DNA from: Asterella californica
Lineage: Eukaryota; Streptophyta; Marchantiopsida; Marchantiales; Aytoniaceae
Direction of reading: 5' to 3'
Assembly (NCBI GenBank): GCA_036924285.1
Contig: JAYKYS010000001.1
Coordinates: 32,611,501-32,675,500 of the forward strand
Length of the DNA: 64,000 nucleotides
The position numbers and the translations under genes were made by a program. Below, in pieces: positions 12,041 to 23,110 of the stretch; the stretch's first letter is position 1, and every line of letters starts with the position of its first letter. The notes under the pieces were generated by a model that searched no databases, was not told the origin of the DNA, and saw nothing but the letters and a program-made list of their open reading frames with translations.

Positions 12041-12184
12041 ACGGATATCAGATCAAGCGATCCGTTTGGACGGTGTCGTAGTGCATGACGTTCAAGGTGC
12101 AGAAATGGAACTTCAGAAGACACTCAACCAGCATTTGTTCGGGAAAGCTGCGCCCTAGCTTATCAAGCTGGGCAGGAGCTAAGC

Positions 12185-12253
12185 CATGAGTGTCTTTGGA
12201 GCGACAAGCATCGAAGTTTGAATTTTAGGTAGGAGCCGGTCCACGACACGACA
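12185..12253 (-). mobile_element. Truncated 3' LTR of the A element
   Basis: The first 69 bp (minus sense) of the A-type LTR follow directly on the polypurine tract. At 12184/12185 the LTR breaks off into the inverted flank of the palindrome. This is the rearrangement breakpoint. Confidence 0.75.
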
Positions 12254-12270
12254 TCCACCCTCTCCAAACC
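12254..12270 (-). promoter_or_regulatory. Polypurine tract of A
   Basis: On the minus strand GGTTTGGAGAGGGTGGA lies immediately before the LTR start TGTCGTG, the position of the plus-strand primer. Near-identical tracts precede the 3' LTRs of A', A'', B, C, D and E. Confidence 0.85.
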
Positions 12271-13054
12271 TGTGCATCCTCCGGTATGCACCAGAGATAC
12301 CAACCAAGGAGTGGACCGGCACGCACACTCATTCTCATCTTGTTATCCTCCCCACCATCTCAATCAACCTCATCCTCAAGACTGCAACTCGATCGTCATC
12401 TTGAAGTTGTGACCCTGCCATGATCCTCCCTAGATCCATGCTCATCGACTTTCATCTCGAACCTCCCATCCAATCACCCCCTCTAAATCTACACATCTTG
12501 AATATGCGAAGACATAGAAAGAATAACCCATCATACCATAGAAATGTCTTCCATTCGTCATGTAGAACCTCACCGTCGAGGTTTGTGACCCAAGTGTCGT
12601 AGTAGACATCCCCCTTCTTGCCAATCATCACTCGTATCCATGACTGTAACCCTCAATCTCAAGTCTGTACATGTCATCGTATCTAATCCTCTCTTCTTTT
12701 TTGTTTTTCTGAAAAAAGAACCACACCGCTGCAACCAAAATCCTCAACTGCAATCATCATTCTCTCGATGTACAATGATATCCTCCTCAACCATCATCCT
12801 CCCTGATCTCTTCTTCTGAAAATCCTCACAACCTCCCAAGCATCATTCTCTCAACCCAAATCACCTTCAGCAATGGCTTCTCTCCTCTAAGCCATCCTTA
12901 CTCATCATCCTATACCCGTAGCCTCGAGAGCATCCGTCCACTCTCCTTCATCCTCAGCAAGTCGTTCGTCCTTCATGATGCCAATGATGACATCATGGAC
13001 TTCTCTTGTAGCTGCACCCAAGACCTCCCGTGAAATGAACCCAACCTGTGCACC
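12271..13054 (-). other. 3' non-coding part of the A internal region
   Basis: No long ORF. Just after the gag stop (TGA, 13055-13057) the same frame continues for about 45 codons with SREVLGAATREVHDVIIG, similar to SLREVLGIAKREFHELII of element B upstream of its protease. Beyond that it looks like eroded leftovers of pol or pure spacer. Confidence 0.5.
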
Positions 13055-14526
13055 TCAAATGCACTCCTCCCAACCTCCCTTCACATCCATCACTGTATCA
13101 GTATCCGGTTGTTGTATATTTGCAACCAGATCAACCATGTCTGCTACCTGCACCTCAACCATCTCCTCCGGTTGTGAAGGATCGTCCTCCATTGTCAGTT
13201 CAGGAAGAATAGTTTCCTGTTGAACCTTATCTTCCCCAGCTTGCTTCCCTGAAGAAGTCTCTTCTTGTTCTTTCTTCTCGCTCTGCATCGTAGATGCAGT
13301 ATCCAACTTGAGCTCGCTTGGATCCACGTGCTCATCCAAATCATCCATATGGAGATCATGCTCAATCTCCTCCACCCTAGCACCATAACTTATAGCTTCG
13401 ATAGCTACAACTGCATGTGCCGCAAAGTAATCATACATCAATCTCTTCATCCTTCCTTTACCAACGTTGGCTTGAAGGAGAGTACCCGTACTTGTGAATG
13501 CTACCTTTTCATCCTCCCTAGAAATAACCCCACGTTGCAAAGACTCTGCAAAGTCGATGCAATCGTCCCGTTGATGATCAGTATCATCACACCACAGGCA
13601 GTGATGTACCCAAGCTAGTTTGGGTACAAGTTCCATCTTGGTCGAATATCCCTTATCCTCCAACCTAGTAACCTGAGCTTGTAGATCTTGCATCTTTTGC
13701 TGTAGGTCTTCGATGGTTGGATCCTTCTCTTCTACAACCACAACTGGAGGTTGAACCTCAGATACTACCTGAACTGGTGTGGTAGTCAACGCTGCAGGTG
13801 CCAACCTTGTAACCCTTCCCCTTGTCTGTCTCCGGACAAGAAGCTCAACAGCTTCATGCACAACCTCCCAATTTCTTGTTAACCCTTCTTCGTCCTCTCC
13901 ATCCTCCAGAAGTAGCTCCAACTGTTCTTGCCATGGTTCATCCGCAGCTTGAAGAAATAGCTCCGTCTTGTAGCTCTTCAAGGTTAGCTTGTCCACCCCA
14001 GGTAGTTGAGAGAATTGTCTCTCAAACTCCTCTAACAGCTCTGTAGGCTGCAAACCCTTGCTGGATCCGTTGACCCATTTCAGAAATGATTTCTTGGTTA
14101 CTCGATCTGAGCTTCCAAGAAATACTCCTCCATCAGCGCTTGTGAAAACATATCCCAGTTCCTCCCAAAACGCTTTGTCAGACCCTTCACATGCTCCCTT
14201 ATCTCAAGCACCGCAGCGAGTTCAAATGTCTCGATCATCTCCTTCTCCGATACTTGATCCAAATCCATCTCCATCTTGTAACATCTCAAGTACTCAGAGA
14301 TGTCTCTCCCACCAAAAAGATCGAACTTGTCGATCACCCTTCCAAGCGCCTTCTTCCCCAAAGCCTTCTTTTGTTGGTTCTCTTGCTCTTGTCGCGTAAA
14401 CAAAGTGAAGGCTTGAAACAATCGTGCAGTTGCTGCATCCAACTGCACCTCTGGTATCCCCTCTGATCTATCCATTCCGTCCAAAGTCATGGCTCGTCCC
14501 ATCCTCTCATCCTCCCATGATCCCAA
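13055..14526 (-). pseudogene. gag: gag of element A, one-base frameshift
   Basis: Capsid and nucleocapsid precursor of a Ty3/gypsy-type element. The first frame runs 14526 to 14098 (MGRAMTLDGMD, then EMIETFELAAV and YFLEAQIE). The second runs to 13055 and carries LLEEFERQFSQLPGVDKLTL, an Arg-rich stretch, a possible coiled coil (EDLQQKMQDLQAQVTRLEDK) and a CCHC zinc knuckle CLWCDDTDHQRDDC. Compared with the intact gag at 40090, one base is missing near 14100 (EEYFLEAQ against EEYFLRNS). Otherwise the two are collinear. No protease or pol follows. Confidence 0.8.
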
Positions 14527-14652
14527 CTGTCTACAAATCCATCATCCCAGGTCCACAGCATCCACCCGAACAACCAGACCCATCTTCATCATCGTTCTGA
14601 TTGTTGATCTCTTCTGCCCAGTTCACACACAGAAGAATCTCCACCCCAGACC

Positions 14653-14670
14653 TTCACGTCGAGTTCACCA
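14653..14670 (-). promoter_or_regulatory. Primer-binding site of A, tRNA-Trp type
   Basis: TGGTGAACTCGACGTGAA on the minus strand, four bases inside the LTR end at 14675. Same 18-mer as in C and A'. Confidence 0.7.
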
Positions 14671-14794
14671 CCTATGTCGCGTCGGACGTTTTGCGTGAAG
14701 GATGTCCAGGAAAACACGGGGTTCCTGGCTGTGGAGATGTTGTGTGCTGAAACAGAGACAAGACAGAGAAAGACAACCACGAAAACGAACGCTG

Positions 14795-14804
14795 CGATAT
14801 ATAC
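14795..14804 (-). promoter_or_regulatory. TATA-like box in the A LTR
   Basis: A TATATATC-type box about 120 bp before the LTR end, in the sense direction. It is kept at equivalent places in the other A and C LTRs (about 5450, 9920, 34650, 39801, 43910). It is the best candidate core promoter for the genomic RNA. Confidence 0.5.
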
Positions 14805-17445
14805 ACTCCAAATGTATGTACACTGCCGGTTCTCACAGAATTGAAGAACTGACCAGAGCGGTCTGTAACCTGCTTCAGAAGCCCTAAAACAAACCCTTGA
14901 ATCGCAATCCTAGCCTGAAATCGCCGAAGTGCAGCTCAAAGCAAGAGAAACTTCTCTTTGCTAACAAACAGAGCCACAGCAGTATCACGCGATCCAAACC
15001 AAAGTCCAAACCACATCCACACACTAGCTCTTGGCTAAAGCTAGCTACCACAAGCCATACACAACCAACTAAGTCCTTAACGAACTCAAAAGGATGAAAC
15101 CTATAGCGAAGGAACCGAAAAAGACCTATCTGGGAACTTTCTCTTTTCGCCAAACGATCTTCAAATGTTGATAGGGTCTCCTTCCCTGACTCCGTTGGCT
15201 CAAGAAACCTTCAGATCCGACTCCCGATAGTCGAGATATCGCCGATTTTCGGTCGGCAGGTGATCGCACCTTCAAAAATTCCTCCATGCGGCTTAAAACC
15301 GCTCACACCGCACAAACGGATCGTCCAAACTGATATCTGTCTTCTCTGGTAGGTAGATCTAGCTACCCCGAACCCAACGAGACTCCAAACAAGTCGTTTG
15401 GAGTTCCCCTTGCAAAACCACTCGAGAAATTTGGCCGCAGGTTACAAAAAACTGACGTAAATCAGCTCCCTGCGACTCAAACTTGCTCATCACACTCAAA
15501 CCAACAATCCAATTCACACACGGTCTTCTCCTATGAGTAGATGAAGACTCCCTGATCGCGTAGGCACCAAGAACGAAAAGCTTGGCTCACCGATCGCGAA
15601 GAACAGCCCAACCTCAGGTCGCAGGTGAACGAAAATCTGATGTAAGCGCTTCCCTGCGAGCCAATTTCACTCAGAACTTCCAAACCGCCCAATGAAAACT
15701 GGTATCGTCTTCAATTTCCTGTAGAACTCGGTGTTCTGATCCCGTTGGATCCAAGGACAGCAAGTTTGGACTCCGGAACGGCCCGAACGGTCCAACTCTC
15801 CTTCACAGGTAACTGAAAATCTCAAATCTGCTTCCTGCGTCTCAATTTCCCTCAGTACACACTCCCCGATCCGTCTCTTCCCAAACCGTTTAAACCAGTG
15901 CGTAGCCTGCACAGATCTGAACCCAACGACGCCTTGCGCGCTTGCATTGGACTCCTAAATCTCCCGAACCGTTGTCCTGTTGTGGGACCAGTTAGTATGT
16001 AAATTACGCGTATAAGTGCGTTTTGCACATAATTGTAGAAGTTGTGGTGTAATGGGATCTACAACATTGCTCTTATGAGCTTAGAATGCACTATTATCTG
16101 CTGGGGGTCTCCATGGGGCAGAAAAGGACAAGGTTGAGTCCTTTAGCTTCCCATTGGTCCACCCAAAAGTGAAGATAACTTGTCTTCTACCTAAGTGTGC
16201 GCTCTGGGAGGTTCGGGGCACTTTGACGAGGGATTTTGGAGATCAGAGGGCATGAGCGGAGAGCTCTTGACGGGAGGAGCAATCTGACCACAAATTTCAC
16301 TCGATTTGGAGGTCCAGGGCATACGTTATGGCGATTTGAAGTTCATAGAGTGATGAGAGTACATAGCTTTCTCTTCCGATTGCAAGATTAAGGAGTTTGA
16401 GTGATTGAGCCGTCAGATTGAGACCAGATTTCATGAGCTTGTAGTCTGCCAGTTGCTGAAGCTCTGACCACAAATTTCACCACCGGATGTTCTGCGGATT
16501 GAGCGCAATGGCGATTTGAAGACGACGGGGTGCAGAAAGCTCTCAATCTGGAGCAGCAACTTTGCAGATTTATGGAGGACGATCCGAACGGTCAAATCGG
16601 CTCAAATTTCCTGTGTAGTTAGTTTACCTTCTGAATTGTTAGCACAGGAAGTTGGAGTGGAAGTGGACGGTTCATTTAATCGAAGAAGCTTCTGTCCTGA
16701 ATCTGAGATTGGAAGTGCGTGTTAGTTTCTGTGGATTTGTGTTAATTGTGGGAGAAGATCTAGCCGTCAGATCTTCCTGAAATTTGACCTGTAAGTAAGG
16801 ATTCTAGTATCCTACCTACGTGGCAAGTTTGAGAGGAGACTAAACTGTAGATATGTAACTATCATGTGTGAAAGTTCGCTGGTTTTTCTGCCGAGTTGTA
16901 TCGGCAACGATATCTACTCTAGGTCTCGAGTTGTTAGCGGCAGCTGGCTGAAAAGTATCCAGTGCGACATTTGTATTGCTTTGGGGAGTATTCTAGGCGT
17001 AGATATGACTTTAGCGACCTACGTTGTATCCACGTCATGTGGTTATTAGGTTCGCACTCAACGTGGCAAAGTGCGATCCTTGGCCTGTAGAGTCGACTAC
17101 CTGTCTAGCCTAGTCTCCGGTTTTTGGGACACGTTACGGTGCATGCATTTGAACCTTTCACCCAGAAGACCCACACGTGGATGAGTATGACGGCACCAAA
17201 CATGCGATGTGCATGTGTGCCACCTCATCAGTCCGTGAGGCTTGGGTTGCTTGGTTAGGGAGCTTGCACCTATCCTTGTTTTGTGTTGGAAACTTTTAAG
17301 CAAAGGGGAGTGACCTGTGTGAGGGCATTCGACTTGGGGAAAATTCAGAGATTGTTCGTGGAGATGTCGTGGTGATCCTATGAGATTGTATCGGTGTTCT
17401 ATGAATCGAGATACCCTTGTAGTTGGAGTGCAACTGTTGTGAGAG

Positions 17446-17661
17446 ATGGACGAAGGACTCTACTTACCGCCTAGATTCCCTTTCCGAAACCCTTTCCAGA
17501 TCAAACTGATGTACATGGAACGCGTTCATTTCCAACAGTTTCTGATAGGATCCTTCGGGCATAACTTTACCGCGCAAGTCATGCTCTCGCCTGTCCCTGT
17601 GATCTTACCTGTTGTCACTTACGGCCAAGAATGGGATCTCACCGTCTTTATCCTCATCTAA
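17446..17661 (+). CDS. Hypothetical 71-residue ORF within solo LTR H
   Basis: I do not recognise it. MDEGLYLPPRF at the N-terminus, an aromatic and basic middle (MYMERVHFQQF) and a hydrophobic end (PVPVILPVVTYGQEWDLTVFIL). No signal peptide or known motif. A decayed relative lies at 1874-2090, and the next ORF seems to repeat its layout (MD, LPP, MYE, FG, PxVVP). Six bases separate the two ORFs, so they may once have been one two-unit protein. It could be a captured fragment or chance ORF in an LTR. Confidence 0.35.
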   Translation: MDEGLYLPPRFPFRNPFQIKLMYMERVHFQQFLIGSFGHNFTAQVMLSPVPVILPVVTYGQEWDLTVFILI

Positions 17662-17667
17662 CGAAAG

Positions 17668-17871
17668 ATGGATCTAAATCAGCTCCCTCCTGTAAACTTT
17701 AACACCCAGTGCGAGATAAGACACATCTGTCGACCCAAAGCCATGTACGAAGCCCTAGTAGTGAGAAACTTTGGAGAGGAATACTACCGAGAGATCATGT
17801 CATCACATATCCCGTTTGTCGTGCCCATGATCATCCAACGTTTTCGTGTAGTTATCTTGACCCTTTACTGA
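17668..17871 (+). CDS. Hypothetical 67-residue ORF, second unit within solo LTR H
   Basis: Not recognised. MDLNQLPPVNF, then RPKAMYEALVVRNFGEEYY and HIPFVVPMIIQRF. It shares the order MD-x-LPP, MYE, FG and P-V-V-P with the ORF ending at 17661, in the same frame after its stop (TAA at 17659-17661), which suggests an internal duplication. The relic at 2090-2230 gives PVNVLFNAQF at the matching place. Confidence 0.35.
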   Translation: MDLNQLPPVNFNTQCEIRHICRPKAMYEALVVRNFGEEYYREIMSSHIPFVVPMIIQRFRVVILTLY

Positions 17872-18728
17872 GAGAAAGAAAGTGCTTAGTTATCGAGGAA
17901 ATTAGGAAGAAATCTACGAGATACTAGTCGCTCTGCTGTGCATCGATCGCTAACCACAGCCAGAAGGTACGCCCTTGCTCAAAGGAAAGGCTCTCGCTAC
18001 GACACCGTCCGTTCACAGATCGCAGATGCAAGCTAGCCCCTTAAGCACCCCCCTTGCAACAGTCTCTGTACGTACAGTTCTCTCCTCAATCTCCTGAATA
18101 ATAATAAGCAGGCCCCTTGCGTCTTTGATATAACGCCTGAAGCCCTGAATACCCAGTCAGCAAGTAACTAGGGACCTAGCTAGATTTTACCTTCTTTCGA
18201 ATCTTGTAACTTTTCCACTAGGCGTCCAAACGAAGTAGATGAAGTGCCTATGGAAAGCCGACAAGGAGCTCTATCCACTGGTGCGATAAAAACGAAGATC
18301 CGAAGTGGTGCCAAAAACTCGTAAGCTGGGGCCTAGCTTGTTTTCTCCATCTTTCGAGTCCTGTAACTTCTCCACTAGGCATCCAAACGAAGTAGATGAA
18401 GTGCCTATGGAAAGCTGACAATGAGCTCTATCCACTGGTGCGATAAAAATGAAGATTCGAAGTGGTGCCAAAAATCCATAAGCTGGAACCTAGCTTATTT
18501 TCTCCATCTTTCGAGTCCTGTAACTTCTCCACTAGGCGTCCAAACGAAGTAGACAAAGTGCCTATGGAAAGCTGACAAGGAGCTCTATCCATCTATGCGA
18601 TGAAAATGGAGATCTGAGATTGTGCCAAAAACCGTAAGCTGGGGCCTAGCTTGTCTTCTCATGAGTGTCTTTGGAGCGACAAGCATCGAAGTTTGAATTT
18701 TAGGTAGGAGCCGGTCCACGACACGACA

Positions 18729-19607
18729 CCGTCTTCTCTGGTAGGTAGATCTAGCCACCCTGGACCCAACGAGACTCCAAACAGGTTGTTTGGAGTTCTC
18801 CTTGCAAAACCACACCTTACGTCAATCGCTGTACGTGTTTTCTCAGATAATGAGTTAGCAGGCCCCTTGCGTCCTTAGTATAGCGCCATGAGCTGCAAAT
18901 ACCCAGTCAGCAATAGTAAACTATGGCTTAGCTTGATTTTCTCTTCTTTTGTGTCTCGTAATTTCTCCACTAGGCGTCCAAATGAAGTAGACAAAGTGCG
19001 CATGGAAAGCTGACAACGAGTTCTACCCATCAATGTAATAAAAGTGAAGATCTGAAGTTGTGCAAAAAGTTAGTAAGTTGGAGTCTAGCTTGTTTTTCCC
19101 ATCTTTTCAGTCTCGTAACTTCTCCACTAAGCGTCCAAATGAAATATACAAAGTGCTCATGGAAACGCTGACAAAAGCTCTACCCATTGATGCGATGAAA
19201 GTGAAGATCCAGAGTTGTGCAAAAAGTCCGTAAGCTGGGGCCTAGCTTGTTTTTCCCATCTTTCGAGTCTCGTAACTTCTCCACTAGGCGTCTAAATGAA
19301 ATAGACAAAGTGCCAATGGAAAGCTGACAAGATCTCTATCCGTTGGTGCGATGAAAGTGAAGATTCAGAGTTGTGCAAAAAGCCCGTAAGCTGGGGCCTA
19401 ACTTATTTTTCTCATCTTCCGAGTCTCGTAACTTCTCCACTAAGCGTCCAAATGAAGTAGACGAAGTGCCTATGGAAAGCCGACAAGTGCCTAAGAAGAT
19501 CCGAAGTTGTGCAAAAAGCCTCATTTTTAGTTCCATGAGTGTCTTTGCAGCGACAATGGTAAGCATCAGAACAGATTTTCAGGTAGGAGACGGTCCACGA
19601 CACGACA
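18729..19607 (-). mobile_element. C-type LTR, third segment (acts as 3' LTR of C)
   Basis: Starts (minus sense) at 19607 right after the polypurine tract. It contains about four units of the 157-bp repeat. At about 18817 it jumps to sequence that in the 5' LTR lies about 600 bp farther on, so it has an internal deletion. It ends at the A insertion. Confidence 0.75.
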
Positions 19608-19624
19608 TCCACCCCCTCTAAACA
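19608..19624 (-). promoter_or_regulatory. Polypurine tract of C
   Basis: Minus-strand TGTTTAGAGGGGGTGGA directly precedes the LTR start at 19607, in line with the tracts of A, B, D and E. Confidence 0.8.
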
Positions 19625-19659
19625 TGTGAATCCTCCGGTATGCACCAGAGATACCAACC

Positions 19660-22600
19660 AAGGAGTGGACCGGTATGCACCTCTCTTGTCGTCCTACTTC
19701 TCATCGTAGACAACCTCATCTTCAAGCTCTTCTGCATAATCTTCATCCTCAAACTGAAACTCTGTCAAGATATTTGTTAGATCGACCTCCTCATCTCTCT
19801 TTCTGAAAATCTTGACACGTTTACCTGCCACTGGTATCTTCAAGCTAGTTCCGTCCAACTCTTGTAGGGCGTAAGTTGCTTGTCATGAACCTTCTTCATC
19901 ACATACGGATCAAACCATTGCCTGGAAAACTTTCGGAGTGCACTATGTTGGTTGTCTAGACTGTTGTCATAGACTAACATCCAATCACCTTCCTTGATTT
20001 CTCTAGGTCTCAAGCGATGTCGTTGATCAAATTTGACCTTGTTCTTCAACCATGCTTCTCGTATCCTATCCAAAGCATCTTGGATATCCTCAGGTCTTCT
20101 CTCTCTAACTGTCTAATTAGAATAGCAAGAAGTTCTTCCCTAGTCATATTGTCCTCCCAAGGTAACACACTCCATGTCAAAACATGTTCTTCAATCGGCA
20201 TGATAGGTTTCCGACCTTTGATGAGCTCTATTGACATGTAACTTGTTACCGAGCTCATAACATAAATGATAAGAGTTGAGGCCACTCGCGCATCTTTCCG
20301 TTGCAGGCCTTCACCAAAGCCTTCACAATGAGCGGATGACCGCGTTCACTCTTGACATTCCTTTCGGGGTTGTATGCATTTCTGAGCGACAAACTCACCT
20401 CATGTGCAACTAACTCTCCTCGATCTGCAGTGATCTTTCTCACACATCCATATCGACAAACAACCTCTTCCACGAGAAATCTACATATCTCTTCAGTTGT
20501 CTTTGTCCGAAGTGCCTATCTTCAACTTGATTTGAAAGATCTTCTCTAGCAAGTACCAAGTATCTCATTTGCCACAATCCAACTGGCATAGTCACCAAGT
20601 CTACAACCCACTTGAAGTGAATTGTCAACGGATAAATCGGATGTAATCCGCCCCGATGTCAGATGTTTGAATACATCTGACATGTCAAACAAGACTCCAC
20701 GAAAGTTACGACATCCTTGTACATGTTCTTCCACCAATATCGCTCTTCTATCTTCGTAAAAGTGGTCCAAATCTCTCGATGTCCAGCCCAAAGACTCTCA
20801 TGAAATGCTCTGAGCAACTTTTGTTGATCTTTTTTGTCGCAAATCACTCGTAGCGATATCTCACTTTTCTACTTCGACCGCTTTTAAAGAAATCCATCTT
20901 GCAACATGAAGTTATAGACTTTCCTTCGAACTCTTCGAAACCTCTCATCCGTCCAACCTGTTTGCTTAACCATCATACTAAGGTACCTCCCAATGCCAAG
21001 CAGTTCATCATCATACAACCCTTCAACAAACAACTCATTTTCTTTTCTTATATGTGCAGTCGAATAGAACTTTGCACCCACGTCGTCAGTATCTTCAATC
21101 ATTTCATCCTCTTCATCATATTGAGCTAGAGATAACATATATGCCATCGGATTATCCTTCCATGCGATATGTCTAAACTCTAGATTAAACAACTTGATAT
21201 ATGCGATCTATCGTAACATCGCAATATCATGAGTTGAACAATTCATGATCATCCTTAACCACGGCAAACAATCAGTTTCAACCACCACTGCAGCTCCAAT
21301 GAAATACTCTATCTTGGTTTTCATGGCTCAAACAATATCCCATAGTTCTCTCTTCACTTGCATATATGCACGTTGACGAGCGCTTAACACCTTCACTCCA
21401 AACTTAACCGCAAATCTGTCTCCATCTTCATCATCATGTCTTACTGTCTATCTGATTGCAACTGGACTTGTTTCTACAGTAAGAACCACCGGCCTAGCAC
21501 TCTTGTAATCTATCCTTCCCAAAATTGGAGGAGATGATAGTAAGGATTTCAGGTTCCGTATCGCATCAGTATGTTCTTCCTCTCATCTGAACTTATGATC
21601 CTTGCATAACAACCCATACAATGGATCCGCCACATGCGGATAATGAAGAATCCAAATGTGATAGAATACACAAGCATCCAGAAACCTTCTTACTTCTGTC
21701 AACGAGTTGCAAACCTCCTTCATCCTCCCAATTGCATCCACTTTGTTCGGGTCTGCTTCCGATCAAACGATCCACAAAAATGACAAACGATCCACAAAAA
21801 TGACCAACGATCAAAACTTCTCTAATCCCAAATGTAGATTTCACACATGATAGCGAGAGATGAACTTCCTCAAGTCGAGATAAGATCTTCTCACAATCTA
21901 CGATGTGATCGATGACGTATTGTCGACACCCTCTCTGATCTAATGCTACATCTTTTGATGGGGATGTCATCCAATAACAGCATCATCTTTTCAAGAATGA
22001 AGTCCCTTAGGACTCTATTCATCTCGTTCATCATGTGTGCTACCGAGTTGGTGGCTCCTTGTGGTAAGATACACATACTAACCAACCCCAAGGATGTCCT
22101 CATTGTCGTAAAGCTTTTGCTCTCCTCCGGTAGTTGAAACTGATCATATCCTGAGTAAAGATCTCTCATTGAGTAAATTGCTCTTCCTACAAACGCTTCA
22201 GCAAAATTGTCCACAATCGGTCTCCTCCCAGCATTTCTGATTGTTATTGCGTTCATCGGTTGCATGTTTTGGATGAACGCAGCGACCCATTCTTCTTAGG
22301 CACTGTGAACCATCTGCTCGAATACGGTGCAAAGGACGGCTCCAAGATCTTCATCCGCATCTTCCCTTTAGGAACTCCACCAGTTTAGACAAGTGAGCCC
22401 GCGGTACTGAAATTGGTCTCAGCTTCGTGACACATGCGGTATTGTGAAGATAACCATCGGGGTAACAACGTAAGGATCTACACACCTAATCTCATGTGGC
22501 TCAAAGATAAATTCTTTCTCATGTCGTGAAAGCATATCATCTCTTCTGGTAGAAGAGACTCATCAGATCCAATCTTTAACTCTTCAAACGTCTTTTTCAT

Positions 22601-23110
22601 GAACTTATGTCCTATCACTGCAAGATCTCTCAAACTCTTCTCACTTGAAGCTCGATCCGTCTGTTGGTTAGTGTTATCCGGCAAAGGACAAGCAACTGGC
22701 TTTACCTTCTTATCCATTGTCTTGTACTTCGTCTCAACTCGAACTTCAGGTGCAAAGAATGATTCGATCGTCGAATAGATCTCTCTTGAATGAATCTGCA
22801 CAACCTTATCCATATCCTCCCATCCAATAGACGTGATCTCCCGCAAAAGATCCTCCAACCCATCCTCTTCATAGACATCAGAAATCCATTCATCATCTTC
22901 TAGCTCATCGAGTTCTTTCAACATCAACTCAACCTCATGCAAATGTTTTTGTTCTTTTCTTCTCAATTCTTCAACTTTTTTGTAAATAGCAATCCCACAC
23001 TCTGAAAACCCAACAAACCTTGTACAAAAGACACTTTCTCCTTCAAGCGAGAGTACCTTCTCCTGCACACCGCCACAATCCCACTCTATAGTGATACTCA
23101 ACGAAAATCC
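19660..23110 (-). pseudogene. pol: pol of element C (pre-RT segment, RT, RNase H, integrase), decayed
   Basis: Reading right to left: a -1 frame entered at GGATTTT (23104-23110), the pre-RT segment (23101-22478), RT remnants (DLYSGYDQFQLPEESKSFTTMRTSLGL, near 22150), RNase H remnants (21500-21100), the integrase zinc finger (HESLWAGHREIWTTF ... CLTCQ, about 20800), catalytic core pieces (20628-20255) and the C-terminal GPY-type end (RQWFDPYVM, about 19910). Numerous stops and shifts separate these. No chromodomain follows the GPY block. Order and residues match B, which is far better preserved. Confidence 0.75.

Larger units (their letters stand above)
7892..12184. repeat. 4.3-kb palindrome (inverted repeat) with about 30-nt loop
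   Basis: The left arm runs from 7892 to about 10013 and the right arm from about 10044 to 12184 as its reverse complement. Each arm holds 111 bp of the B-type solo LTR end, the 33-bp C-type LTR segment and a whole A-type LTR. The outer arms look about 98% identical by eye (for example 8141-8350 against 11740-11945). The inner few hundred bases are more diverged, with indels. The CCGT flank is duplicated in inverse sense at 12041-12044, so this is an inverted duplication of flank plus LTR, not just two opposed LTR insertions. Confidence 0.85.
15973..18004 (+). mobile_element. Solo LTR of a further family (H), 2,032 bp
   Basis: Starts TGTCCTGTTG and ends GCTACGACA with CCGT on both sides (15969-15972, 18005-18008). 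The empty site is visible at about 11328. Its last 50 bp (CACAGCCAGAAGG...) match the LTR ends of B and D, and 16090-16180 shares AAAGGACA and CCCATTGGTCCA blocks with the D LTR, so it is a related LTR in plus orientation. No primer site or internal region is present. Unusually it carries two short ORFs. Confidence 0.8.
8036..18728. mobile_element. A-type gag-only LTR retrotransposon insertion, rearranged
   Basis: The whole block is flanked by CCGT at 8032-8035 and 18729-18732, and the C-type LTR reads through if it is removed. From the right, on the minus strand: 5' LTR (18728 to 14675, split by H), primer site, gag with a frameshift, polypurine tract, 69 bp of 3' LTR, then the inverted duplication described above. 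Both outer ends are the same LTR end (TGTCGTGTCGTGG), which a normal element cannot have. There is no pol, so it would need another element's enzymes. Confidence 0.7.
14675..18728 (-). mobile_element. 5' LTR of A, split by solo LTR H
   Basis: Plus-strand ends are TGTCGCGTCG at 14675 and CGACACGACA at 18728. With the H insertion removed it is 2,018 bp, the same length as the LTR at 43787-45804. Three 157-bp units lie at about 18190-18650. It is followed by CCGT (18729), the right-hand target duplication of the whole A insertion. Confidence 0.85.

Noticed and set aside
13055..14526. Start of a missing pol downstream of gag in A
   Set aside because: Only 780 bp separate the gag stop from the polypurine tract, and the region holds no RT or integrase motif; A' has the same size, so pol was absent in the source element.
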